Part shown: positions 1 to 9,098 of the stretch, one piece after another
How the letters are laid out: each line of letters begins with the position of its first letter
Position numbering within the stretch: the first letter of the stretch is position 1
Origin: Rhodococcus sp. BP22
GTDB taxonomy: Bacteria; Actinomycetota; Actinomycetes; Mycobacteriales; Mycobacteriaceae
Assembly (NCBI RefSeq): GCF_014281965.1
Contig: NZ_JACFTB010000001.1
Coordinates: forward strand, 1-64,000
Direction of reading: 5' to 3'
DNA: 64,000 bases
Made by a program: the position numbers and the translations under genes
The notes under the pieces: model-generated
Told to the model about the DNA's origin: nothing
The model's input: only the letters and a program-made list of their open reading frames with translations
Database searches by the model: none

Positions 1-2054
1 CGTCTATGTCGTCAGTGAAGACTCGTGGATTCTGAGAGACAACGCGGAGGATCTTGATCAGCCGAGCGAGATGACCACGAAGTGCCTCTTCACCGAGGGC
101 TGCTGCTTCGCACTCGAAGCGGACCGAAATACCTTGGGGAGCACCTAGCGCGTCGAACGTTTCGTCGACCGACACCACCAGTTCGGCATCGGTGTCGACT
201 GCGGGCGTCGCTTCGGTACCGAACGCCAGCACGACGCGGTAAAAATCCTCGCGTGAGAGTTCCTCGAAGACGTCGGCAATCAACACGTCCGCGTGAGCGA
301 GAGCAGCGGTGTCGCTTTCTTGCGCGCGGGAGGCCAATTCGGCGAACGGTTCTCCGCGCACGACCGAGGTTCGAAACACGATTGTGTTGCCTTCGGTGAA
401 CGGTGTTCGCGCGCCGATCGCGATGTCGGTCTCCCCCGAAAGGCGGGCCAACAGTGCGACAAGAGCAGCGTGGACCGTGATGAGAACGCTGGACCCCTTC
501 TTTGCCGCATCGGAAGTAAGCCGTCGGTGGACTCCAAGGTCCACGGTGTCCTCGACTACAAATCTCGGCTGCGGGTGAACCGGGGAAGGTGCGCCCTGCG
601 TGGACGTCCCCAGGCCGACTCCGGCCGGTGCGTCGGCAAGCGTTGCCGACCAGTAAGCCAACTGTTGTTGCTCGAGTCTGCGGCGGCGACCGACCGCTGC
701 GCTCTCGACGTGCACTTCGTCGACCAGATCATATGGGCCGGCCTCGACGAACGCGGACAGAATATCGATGAATCCACGATGGTGACGCGCAAGATCGGCA
801 TCGATGTATCTGTTCGGATTTCCGCGGAAGTCTACGAATGTTTTTGCTGGAGAGCCGCTTTGATAAATGTTGACCAAAAGATCGTCGACCGGGCCGGAGG
901 TGACGATGTTGAATTCACCGGAGATCGGCCCGAGATGGATTTCCTGATGAAACAGCATCACGTTGACCATGGGCGCAAGTAGGCCGCTGTCGAGGCCCTT
1001 GGCGGTCAGGTCGCGTCGGATGTCCTCGATGCTGAATCGCTGATGCCGCAGCGCTCCCATAAGTTCGAGTTGGACATGCTGTACCAAGTCGCCGATGCTG
1101 CCGGCCGGAGAGACCCTGATGGGCAGCGGAGCGACGTTGACGAGCATTCCGCCGGAGCGACGGAGAACTGCGGTCGTTCTTGCGGACACCGGAATGTTCA
1201 CCAGGACGTCTTCGCGCCCCGTCATGCGTGAGAGGTAGCACGCGAAAGCTGCGATGACCACGGCGGCTGCCGTTGCACTCTTGGTTGCGTCCGACTTCTC
1301 GAGGTTCTCTACGACGTGCTCGTCAAGAGCCGCGCTTTCGAGCTTGCTCGCGGCCACTGTGGCGCCATCGGAGTTCGCGAGTGTGGCGCCACCCTGCACG
1401 TCACGTACGTGGTCGGCCCAGTACTCGCGGTCGGTTTCGAACCGCCCAGAATGTCGGTATTCCTGATCGAGTGAGTACAGCTTCTTCAGATCCGCTGCAC
1501 TCGCCGGCTTCGGATCCTTTCCTTCGAGCTCGGCTGTATACAGCTCGGCGGTGCGGTTGACCATGGTCATTGCGCCGTAGCCGTCGAGTGCGACGTGATG
1601 GATTTTGCTGTACCACAGGAAACGACTGTCCTCGACTTGCAGAATCCACACTGTGACCAGGCGATCGCGGGTCAGATCGACTGGTGCCGTGTAATTTTCG
1701 TCGATCCATGCCTTTGCAGCGGCCATGGGATCCGGTTCGCTACGTAAGTCCAGAAAATCGACGTTGTCGTCTATTCCGTGATCGACGATCTGGATCGGTT
1801 CCCCGTCGATCTCGGACAGTCGAAGAAAGGCAGATTGGAATTCGTGCCCGGCGGCACGTGAAGCCTTTCTCAGTAGCTCGAGATCGAGGTCACCTCGTAG
1901 GTCCACGTACTGCGCGATGCAGACCGGGACCTGGGGCGCCAATTGCTGCGCAAACCACATTCCACGCTGCGCCGAGGAAAGCGGAAATCCTGCTGTCTCG
2001 TCACCACTTCGAGGAAGGGAGCTGTGCGACTCCCCCGAGATCACGGCTCGCATT
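1..2054 (-). CDS. Nonribosomal peptide synthetase, N-terminal part (condensation domain first); continues past the left edge
   Basis: An open frame with no stop runs from an ATG at 2054 to base 1 (about 684 residues). An in-frame TGA sits directly before this ATG, and AGAAAGG lies a few bases upstream as a ribosome site, so the start is firm. Residues about 15-430 form an NRPS condensation domain: the opening FPLSSAQRGMWFAQQL and the catalytic KIHHVALDGYG (HHxxxDG) are both visible. The next roughly 230 residues (YWSATLADAP, then LITVHAALVALLARL) resemble the C-terminal lobe of another condensation domain without its own HHxxxDG. Adenylation and carrier domains are expected beyond the edge. 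A leading C domain suggests an acyl-starter or a subunit accepting an intermediate; the product cannot be predicted. Confidence 0.9.
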
Positions 2055-2643
2055 CATTCGCCTTTCTGACGCGGGAACGTCGTCGAACTGATCGTCGGCT
2101 TCGACACCGGTCGTCGATACGATGCGCGAGCAGGATCGATCAATGTGTTCACTGTCCGTTCTGATCGGGTGCAGCTGTGCAGGCCAGTACTGAGCAATCG
2201 GGTTCTCGGCGCGGGTTTGCGCTCGGGCAACTCAGGTTGATTCGGAGCGGACCACATCATGGATTGGAAATGTGCGCGGATTCAGAAACATGCTTGCAGT
2301 CTGTTTCCGATGTCGTGCAGTGCCGCGAGTCGGCTGTCCATTCACTCCGTGCCCTCTACGGCAAGACTCATCACCGGCGCCCCCTCTCATGTGCATACAC
2401 CACCGAACGTTCAGGGCCCCGGTCTTCCTGGCGAACGGTTGGCGATATGCGTTGCTGCATATCGCGCTCATGACAATTTCGACCTACCAACACACAATAG
2501 TCAGCCGCCATTGCTTTAGCGGACTATTAATTGAGAATCGAGAACAATTCCCTGTCCGTTACACCTTCGGTGAATCCGAGGTGAATCGCGTCAATTGTCC
2601 TGGTCTATGGCGACCGATATCAGGATTCGAATATGTTGGCGGC
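2055..2643. other. Gene-free interval between the NRPS start and lnt
   Basis: This interval of nearly 600 bases lies between two minus-strand genes and is noticeably more AT-rich than its surroundings, especially around 2510-2570. Open frames in it have poor codon use and no recognisable domains. It probably carries the NRPS promoter and upstream regulatory DNA. I could not identify a convincing -35/-10 pair, an iron box or a hairpin. Confidence 0.5.
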
Positions 2644-4263
2644 TTATTTACGAACTTTCGAGACGCTTTCTTCGCCGATAACAAACTCTTTGCCTGTTGT
2701 CCGCGCGCGCACTGCTGCGTACAACAGAAACAGTGCCGCGCTGACGCACAGGAGACGTTCGGGCCATGCACCCAGATCCGTCGCGACTGTCGTTCGATTG
2801 TGTAGTCCGATCTGGGCGACGAGGGCGTCGGCGACGAATAAAGGGGTCTGATCGACGATTGCCCCGTCGGGCGAAACAATTGCACTTACCCCGCTCGTTG
2901 CGGCGACAACAACAGATCGCCCATGCTCGACAGCACGAATTCTCGACATCGCCAACTGCTGATAGGTCATCTCGGTATCACCGAAGGTGGCGTTGTTGGT
3001 CGGGATTGCGATGAATTCTGCGCCGGATCGGACAGATTCGGTCAATGCTCGGTCGAACGCGACTTCATAGCACGTCGCGATACCGGCAGCGATATCAGCA
3101 GCGTGGACGACGCCGTTTCCGCTACCCGGGATGAAGTAGCCTGCTTTGTCGGCGTACTCCGAGAACATTCGAAAAAAGCTTCGGTAGGGTAAGTATTCAC
3201 CGAACGGTTGGATTATCTTCTTGTCGTGACGTTCGCCGGGCCCCGCGGCGCCATCCCATGCGATGACCGAATTCGTGGTGGTGCGATCGTCGTTGACCAG
3301 GACCGTGCCGACAAGAATGGGTGCCCCGACGGCCTCGGATGCCGCGGTGATTTCGGAGGCCGCGTCCGCGTTTCGCAAGGGGTCGATATCCGAAGCGTTC
3401 TCGGGCCACACGACCAGATCCGGTCGATCCACGCGCCCTGCCGATACTTCGTCGGCCAACGCGAATGTCTCACGGACGTGGTTGTCCAAGACCGCCCGGC
3501 GCTGCGAGTTGAAATCCAGACCCAGCCGAGGCACGCTGCCCTGGATTGCGGCCACGGTGATGGTGCGCTCTCCTGCCTCCGGTTCATTGCTCACCAGCGT
3601 CGGAAGAAGCGCAACTGCGACAATGGATGCTGCGCTCGTCGTCGCGACCGAGACGATCAGCATGCCTCGGATGGGACGTCTCTTTCTCGCCGCGAGAGTA
3701 CAAGCGATCGCAGCAAGTCCAGTGCCTGTCAGCGCAACTCCGAAGCTCAGCAGCGGAGCTCCGCCGATGCTCGCGAGGGGCAGCAACCAACTATCGGGTT
3801 GCCCGAACGATAGTCGGCCCCAAGGGAATCCACCGAACGGAAAATTCGACCTTGCCCACTCGACGAGACTCCACACGGCAGCCGTGGAGACCGGCCACCA
3901 GCGGTTTCGGGAGACAACGACGGCTAGTACGCCGAAAAGCCCGATGAACAAAGATTCTGCTGCAGCGAGTGCAAGCCACGGCAGCGGACCGACGTAGACA
4001 CCGATCCAAGGAAGCAGTGGAACGAAGAACCCCAGTCCTGCGAGGAATCCATAGCCGAAACCGCTCTTCTTCGAGACCGACCCGGTAGTTCTGAAACGCC
4101 GCAGGACGAGGACGAGAAGTGCCACCCCGACTGGGGCGAGAAACCAAAGGGGGCGGGGAGGGAAGCTCAGGAACAGCAGGAGGCCGGACGCCACAGCGGA
4201 CAAGACCGACACACCAGTGCGGACCACCTGCGCCCGTGCGACCCCCACCCCTTCAAGCGCCAT
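2644..4263 (-). CDS. lnt: Apolipoprotein N-acyltransferase Lnt
   Basis: Transfers the third acyl chain to the N-terminal cysteine of lipoproteins in the cytoplasmic membrane. The frame has several N-terminal membrane segments (for example SGLLLFLSFPPRPLWFLAPV) followed by a carbon-nitrogen hydrolase domain. The Glu-Lys-Cys triad can be placed at VVWPENAS, ERHDKKIIQPFGEYLP and IATCYEVAFD. The frame extends upstream, but the ATG at 4263 (MALEGVGV) fits the family length (539 aa) and overlaps the preceding amidohydrolase by 11 nt, indicating translational coupling. A last membrane helix closes the protein. It is not fused to the dolichol-phosphate mannose synthase domain with which Lnt is associated in mycobacteria. 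Confidence 0.92.
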   Translation of the reverse strand: MALEGVGVARAQVVRTGVSVLSAVASGLLLFLSFPPRPLWFLAPVGVALLVLVLRRFRTTGSVSKKSGFGYGFLAGLGFFVPLLPWIGVYVGPLPWLALAAAESLFIGLFGVLAVVVSRNRWWPVSTAAVWSLVEWARSNFPFGGFPWGRLSFGQPDSWLLPLASIGGAPLLSFGVALTGTGLAAIACTLAARKRRPIRGMLIVSVATTSAASIVAVALLPTLVSNEPEAGERTITVAAIQGSVPRLGLDFNSQRRAVLDNHVRETFALADEVSAGRVDRPDLVVWPENASDIDPLRNADAASEITAASEAVGAPILVGTVLVNDDRTTTNSVIAWDGAAGPGERHDKKIIQPFGEYLPYRSFFRMFSEYADKAGYFIPGSGNGVVHAADIAAGIATCYEVAFDRALTESVRSGAEFIAIPTNNATFGDTEMTYQQLAMSRIRAVEHGRSVVVAATSGVSAIVSPDGAIVDQTPLFVADALVAQIGLHNRTTVATDLGAWPERLLCVSAALFLLYAAVRARTTGKEFVIGEESVSKVRK

Positions 4264-5848
4264 GAATCGTCCGCCCACGATGCACGGTGCGGAGACAGGT
4301 CGGGGACGGCGAGCCAGGCTCGAGCGATGGCAGGGCAGGGACACCGGCGCGCGGGTCGGTCGACCAACGCGCAACACTGTCCTTGGGTGCCCTGACCACG
4401 AGATCGGTTGCGTCCCAGATCGCGTAGCTTGCCGGAGCCCCCGGCGTCAGGGTGCCGGCAAGGCCATCCCGCACGCCGCCCGCGCGCCACGCACCGCGCG
4501 TAGCGGCCGAGAACGCCGCTCGAGGCGAGATTGCACTCCCCTCGGTCCGGTGATTGACCGCTGCGCGCAGCATCCTCCATGGATCGAGCCCGGTGACGGG
4601 CGCATCGGAGCTGAATGCAAGGGAGACGCCGGAGGAGGCCAATTGTGCAAGCGGGTTCAGCATCCGCGCACGATCCACCCCAAGTCGACGCGCATACATC
4701 CCCTCCTCGCCACCCCACAGCTCGTCGAACATCGGCTGCATACTTGCGATGACTCCCCAGGACGCCAACTTCGCTGCTTGTTCGCCGGACACCATCTCCA
4801 CGTGTTCGACGCGATGTCCGAGGGCGGCCAGGGCGGGGCCACCGATGGCGGCCGCAACGCGGGAAAAACCCTGTACGACGGCAGATACAGCAGCATCGCC
4901 GATAGCATGGAAGCCCGCTTGGATCCCGACTTCCGTGCAAGCAGCCACATGAGTGGCAATCGCGTCGACGTCGAGGAACGAGAGTCCTGTGCCGGGCCCG
5001 TCGTTGTAGGGCGCGCTGAGCCAGGCCGTGCGTGAGCCGATCGAGCCGTCGATGAACAGATCTCCCCCGAGAGCATGCGCACCTGTCGCTTGGGCGAGCG
5101 TGCGCGCGTGATCTGCGCTGGAAACAGTCTCACCCCAGTACCCGCGTACTTCGACCCCGTGTTCGGTCGCGAGCAGTTCCTGGAAATCGTCACGGCCAGA
5201 GATATCCGGGCCGCCACATTCGTGCACAGCGCAGATGCCCTGCGATGCGGCGTTGTCGAGAGCCAACGTTCTCGCGGACGCGCGAGCGGCGGGGGTCAAG
5301 AGTTTCAAGGCGGTGCGACGAACGGCGTGATGAGCGTCGCCGGTAAGTGCGTGCTCGGGATGAAACCCCGCGAGGGCGTTCAGCGCGCCACTGGCAGCGC
5401 GGAGAACCGTCGAGCTTGCGGCACTGTGGCCGTCCACTCGGGCGAGATAAATCGGCCTTCCGGGGGCGGCATCGTCCAGGTCCGAGGTCGAGAGCACACC
5501 CGGCTCGTCCCACGCCGTGTCATCCCAGCCGTTCCCCCAGATCAACGGATCCGAACTTTCCAGCGCGTAGCGGCGTATCGCCTGCACACACTCCACACGC
5601 GAGCGGCACGCACTCAGATCGAGTGCTCCGAGCGCTAGACCGTATGCGGTGGTGTGGACGTGTGTGTCGACGAATGCGGGGGCCACGAATGCGCCGGCAA
5701 GGTCGATCTCCTCGGCGCCGGGGTGGAGCGCGCGGCCCGTTCGATCCTCGCCTGTCCAGGTCACGATTCCGTCGGTAATTGCAATAGCGCTCGCGTCGGG
5801 AGCCGTCGGACTGTAGATCCGTCCACCGAGAAGCAGTTGGGTACTCAC
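4253..5848 (-). CDS. Amidohydrolase family protein (YtcJ / Amidohydrolase_3 type)
   Basis: Metal-dependent hydrolase of 531 aa with the usual composite barrel. The N-terminal metal ligands are in FVDTHVHTTAYG; later metal or active-site motifs are HECGGPD, GFHAIGDAAV, HRVEHVEM and SSDAPV. Members of this family hydrolyse N-acyl or N-formyl bonds, but the substrate is not readable here. The start is a GTG 17 nt after the fxsA stop, and its end overlaps lnt, so fxsA, this gene and lnt look like one transcript. There is no signal peptide; it is probably cytoplasmic. Confidence 0.87.
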   Translation of the reverse strand: MSTQLLLGGRIYSPTAPDASAIAITDGIVTWTGEDRTGRALHPGAEEIDLAGAFVAPAFVDTHVHTTAYGLALGALDLSACRSRVECVQAIRRYALESSDPLIWGNGWDDTAWDEPGVLSTSDLDDAAPGRPIYLARVDGHSAASSTVLRAASGALNALAGFHPEHALTGDAHHAVRRTALKLLTPAARASARTLALDNAASQGICAVHECGGPDISGRDDFQELLATEHGVEVRGYWGETVSSADHARTLAQATGAHALGGDLFIDGSIGSRTAWLSAPYNDGPGTGLSFLDVDAIATHVAACTEVGIQAGFHAIGDAAVSAVVQGFSRVAAAIGGPALAALGHRVEHVEMVSGEQAAKLASWGVIASMQPMFDELWGGEEGMYARRLGVDRARMLNPLAQLASSGVSLAFSSDAPVTGLDPWRMLRAAVNHRTEGSAISPRAAFSAATRGAWRAGGVRDGLAGTLTPGAPASYAIWDATDLVVRAPKDSVARWSTDPRAGVPALPSLEPGSPSPTCLRTVHRGRTIHGA

Positions 5849-5865
5849 GATGGTTCAGTGTGCCC

Positions 5866-6381
5866 TCAGCGAACCGGCTTCTGGAAATCCTGCCCGTCGA
5901 TCTCGACTATCTGTCCCTCGAGCACCGTGGCAGAGGGCGGCCCGCCATAGGTCGTCCGGGTGTGCCCGTCGGACACGACCTCGCCGTCGATGACGGTAGG
6001 GCGCATCCTGCCTGCGGCTGTCGCTACCGTCGGCATCCATCTGGCAGCTGCCAGCATCACCAGTGGACGTAGCGCCCAACGCGTGGGGGGCAGAAGAAGC
6101 AAGATGCCGAACGCGGTGGTGACCAAGCCTGGAACGAACATCGCGACCGAACCTATGGCGAACAGCACACCGTCGGCGACCGCTCCGCCAGGGGACCGTT
6201 CACCGCGACTGGCGCTGCGAAGGCCTTCCATGACGCGACGGCCCTGACCGCGGACGAGTATCAACCCGGCAGCGGAACCTGCGATGAGGAGCAGCACTGT
6301 CCAGAGCACGCCGATAGCGCTACCGACAGCGACCAGCGCGGCCACCTCGACGATGACATAGAGGGCAAAGAGCGCAATCAC
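5866..6381 (-). CDS. fxsA: FxsA family membrane protein
   Basis: A 171-aa membrane protein of the FxsA family, named for suppression of F-plasmid exclusion of phage T7; its cellular role is unclear. Hydrophobic segments occur at about residues 1-40 (MIALFALYVIVEVAALVAVG) and 65-110 (VLFAIGSVAMFVPGLVTTAF), with the conserved GRRVMEGLR linker and a polar tail. The start is a GTG with GAAAGGA about 10 nt upstream. It is the first gene of a probable operon with the amidohydrolase and lnt. Confidence 0.85.
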   Translation of the reverse strand: MIALFALYVIVEVAALVAVGSAIGVLWTVLLLIAGSAAGLILVRGQGRRVMEGLRSASRGERSPGGAVADGVLFAIGSVAMFVPGLVTTAFGILLLLPPTRWALRPLVMLAAARWMPTVATAAGRMRPTVIDGEVVSDGHTRTTYGGPPSATVLEGQIVEIDGQDFQKPVR

Positions 6382-6465
6382 GTGTTCGTTCCTTTCGTCG
6401 TCTGTACTGACAACGGACAGCCACGCTGTATTTCTCCCTGAATCCGTCGTCGTTTCGATAACGAT

Positions 6466-7125
6466 TTACAACCGGGGACGCACGACACCCGTTTCGTATG
6501 CCAGGACCACCGCTTGAACTCGATCGCGAAGACCTAGTTTCGTCAGTATCCGGCCGATGTGGGTCTTCACCGTGGCTTCGGACAACACCAACTTACCGGC
6601 GATCTCGGCGTTGGACAGTCCGGTTGCTAGCAATCCGAGCACCTCCCGTTCACGGTCGGTGAGAGCGTCGAGCACCACCGGGTCCTGTGCAAGGGGTGCG
6701 TCCTCCGCGATGAAACGTGACAGGAGACGCCGCGTCACTTTCGGTGAGACGACCGCGTCACCGGCCGCGACGCTGCGGATCGCGGATATCAAATCCTCAG
6801 GCGGGGTGTCCTTGAGCAGAAAACCACTGGCGCCTGCCCGCAGTGCTCCCAGCACATGCTCGTCGAGATCGAACGTCGTCATGACGAGCACTCGGGAGTT
6901 CGAGTCGGATTCGGTGATCATCGAGGTAGCTCGCACACCGTCGATTCCTGGCATTCGGACATCCATCAGTACGACATCCGGGCGGTGCTCGCGGACAGCG
7001 CGCACGGCTGCCGATCCGTCTGCGGCCTCCGCGACGACGGTGATGTCTTCCTGCGCTTCGAGGACCATCGTCAGGCCCATCCGCATCAATTCTTGGTCGT
7101 CGACGATGAGAACTGTAATCGGCAC
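6466..7125 (-). CDS. NarL/LuxR-family response regulator
   Basis: Two-component response regulator of 219 aa. The receiver domain (residues 1-120) has the acidic pocket VDDQE, the phospho-acceptor Asp in VVLMDVRMPGIDGV and the conserved Lys in FLLKDTPPED. The C-terminal LuxR helix-turn-helix is clear (LTDREREVLGLLATGLSN, then SEATVKTHIGRILTKLGLRD). It lies 15 nt downstream of the sensor kinase and is almost certainly its partner. This class often handles envelope or membrane stress in Actinobacteria; the target genes cannot be read here. Confidence 0.95.
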   Translation of the reverse strand: MPITVLIVDDQELMRMGLTMVLEAQEDITVVAEAADGSAAVRAVREHRPDVVLMDVRMPGIDGVRATSMITESDSNSRVLVMTTFDLDEHVLGALRAGASGFLLKDTPPEDLISAIRSVAAGDAVVSPKVTRRLLSRFIAEDAPLAQDPVVLDALTDREREVLGLLATGLSNAEIAGKLVLSEATVKTHIGRILTKLGLRDRVQAVVLAYETGVVRPRL

Positions 7126-7140
7126 GGTCTCAACCTAACG

Positions 7141-8302
7141 TCATTCGAGCGGCAACTCAGCGCGTACTCGCCACCTGCCGTCCGCCGTTCGGCCGGCCTC
7201 CAACGCACCCTGCAGGACGGCAACACGCTCACGCATGCCGAGCAGGCCGTTCCCCGTCCCCTCGAAAGCACTGGTTCCTGATCCGGCACCGTTGACGATC
7301 TCGATGAGGATGTCGTCCTCGCGGCGCACGACTGTTACCCGTGCCCGTGGCGCGTGGCCCCCGTGGCGCAGAACGTTGGTGAGAGATTCCTGAACGAGGC
7401 GGTGGATACCCAAACTGATCGCGGGACTGATGTCGTCAAGATTCCCGGTTTGTTCGAGTTCTACGTTCAATCCGGCTCGCGACATCATGTCCACCATTTT
7501 GGCCAGCCCCGCAGTCCCGTACATCGGCATGTCCTCGGAATGGGGGGTGGTTCGGAGCAGCGCGACCGTGCGCCGTAGTTCCGCGAGCGCCTGCCTGCCG
7601 GTAGCAGAGATGTTCGCGACTGCTTCTTCTGCTCGATCCGGATCCCGCCGGATCGCATACGACGCACCGTCGGCCTGAACGATCATCACGCTGACACCGT
7701 GTGCGATGACGTCGTGCAACTCGCGAGCGATCCGGGTGCGCTCGTGCGCAACAGCTTCCTCGGCGCGCCTGTCCCGATCATATTCGGCCACAAGCAGTTT
7801 CGCCTCGACCGCCTCGTCGTACGCACGGCGAGCTCCGAGGAACTCGGCAGCGATCCAGGCGAACCCGTACAGCAGGACAGTGAACAGCATCGAAAGAACC
7901 GCATCGTCGTCCAGTGCCCATACCGCCAGACCTCCATCGAGCAATACCCCGCCCAGATAGAGCAGACCTTGTCGGCGGCCGGCCCACGTAGGCAATAAGT
8001 GTGTAGAGCATGATCGGTAGGGCCAGTGCAGCAGGATGAATGTCGGTTGACTCCCCGACGGCAAGTCCGCCGAGCGTGATGAGCAGCGAACCTGCCAGGA
8101 CCGCCCACGCGACCGTCCGCGGATGCCGTCTTCGCCATGCGATCGGAGCACTCAACGCCGCTGCCCCGACGACGAAAACCATCGGGCTTCTCATTTCGAC
8201 GTTGCTAAAAAATGACACAATCTCGAAGAAGAACAGAGTGCCTGCTAGCAGCGTGTCGGCGATGGAGGGCTTCCCCCTGAGCCACAAGCTGAATCTACGC
8301 AT
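7141..8302 (-). pseudogene. Sensor histidine kinase (HisKA_3 type), split by a frameshift
   Basis: The N-terminal membrane part reads in one frame from an ATG at 8302 (MRRFSLWLRGKPS, then MLYTLIAYVGRP). The rest continues in another frame from about 7985 (RQGLLYLGGVLLDGG) through the H-box ERTRIARELHDVIAHGVSV, the N-box LVQESLTNVLRHGG and GNGLLGMRERVAVLQG to the stop at 7141. The switch lies at a GGCCGGCC tandem duplication (7977-7984). Removing one GGCC restores a smooth YVGRRQGLLYLGG. This is either a sequencing error or a recent inactivation. The kinase core is intact and is followed by its response regulator. A start 17 bp from the divergent TSUP gene suggests a shared control region. Confidence 0.75.
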
Positions 8303-8319
8303 GTGGTTGAGTTTGCCGC

Positions 8320-9087
8320 ATGACTGCCGCCGACTGGGGATTGTTGATGGTCGCAGCGACAGCGGCAGGTTGGGTCGACGCCGTAGTCGGTGGTGGTGGT
8401 CTCATCCTCCTACCCGCGATCTTGCTCGTCGCGCCGCAGCTGGCCCCACAGGCGGCGCTCGCCACGAACAAGATGACTGCCGTGTTCGGTACTTTCGCAG
8501 CCGTAGTCACCTTCTCCCGTCGAATCGCACTCGACTGGCGACTGCTCGTTCCTGCCGGAGCCCTCGCAGCCGTCGCGTCGGCTGCAGGTGCCGCTGCGGT
8601 GTCCTTGATCGACCGCGAATTGTTCATCCCGATCATCATGGTCGTTCTTATCGCTGTCGCGGCTCTGGTGACCGCTCGACCCACGATCGGCTCCGCTGCA
8701 GGCTCACACGCCCCGAGCAAGCGGAAGACGCTGACCGTCGTATTCCTCGCAGCGGGCGGATTCGGGTTCTACGACGGCATACTCGGGCCTGGCACCGGGA
8801 CGTTCTTCATCATCGCCTTTGCGACGTTGCTCGGAACCGAGTTCGTGCGCAGTGCAGCAATGGCGAAGGTACTCAATCTCGGCTCCAATCTCGGGGCACT
8901 GGCGTTCTTCGCCGTCACCGGTCACGTTCTCTGGCAGCTGGGAGCGGCGATGGCTGTGTGCAATGTGATCGGCGCAGTGTCGGGCTCACGCATAGCGCTC
9001 GCTCGTGGTTCCGGATTCGTGCGAGTGGTGTTGCTGGTGGTCGTGTTCGGGATGGTTATCCGACTCGGATGGCAACAGTTCGGCTAA
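8320..9087 (+). CDS. TSUP family (TauE/SafE-type) membrane transporter
   Basis: Integral membrane protein of 255 aa with the two-fold repeat typical of TSUP anion transporters. Each half has a glycine-rich motif: GWVDAVVGGGGLILLPAIL near residue 18 and GFYDGILGPGTGTFFIIAF near residue 150. About eight hydrophobic segments are visible. The family exports small organosulfur anions or sulfite, but the substrate is unknown here. It is divergent from the histidine kinase and lies directly upstream of tldD. Confidence 0.88.
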   Translation: MTAADWGLLMVAATAAGWVDAVVGGGGLILLPAILLVAPQLAPQAALATNKMTAVFGTFAAVVTFSRRIALDWRLLVPAGALAAVASAAGAAAVSLIDRELFIPIIMVVLIAVAALVTARPTIGSAAGSHAPSKRKTLTVVFLAAGGFGFYDGILGPGTGTFFIIAFATLLGTEFVRSAAMAKVLNLGSNLGALAFFAVTGHVLWQLGAAMAVCNVIGAVSGSRIALARGSGFVRVVLLVVVFGMVIRLGWQQFG

Positions 9088-9098
9088 CCTCGATTCCT

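Noticed and set aside
2272..2805. A 177-codon plus-strand gene upstream of and overlapping lnt
   Set aside because: Codon use is poor, many cysteines are scattered, and the frame runs into the 3' end of lnt in antisense.
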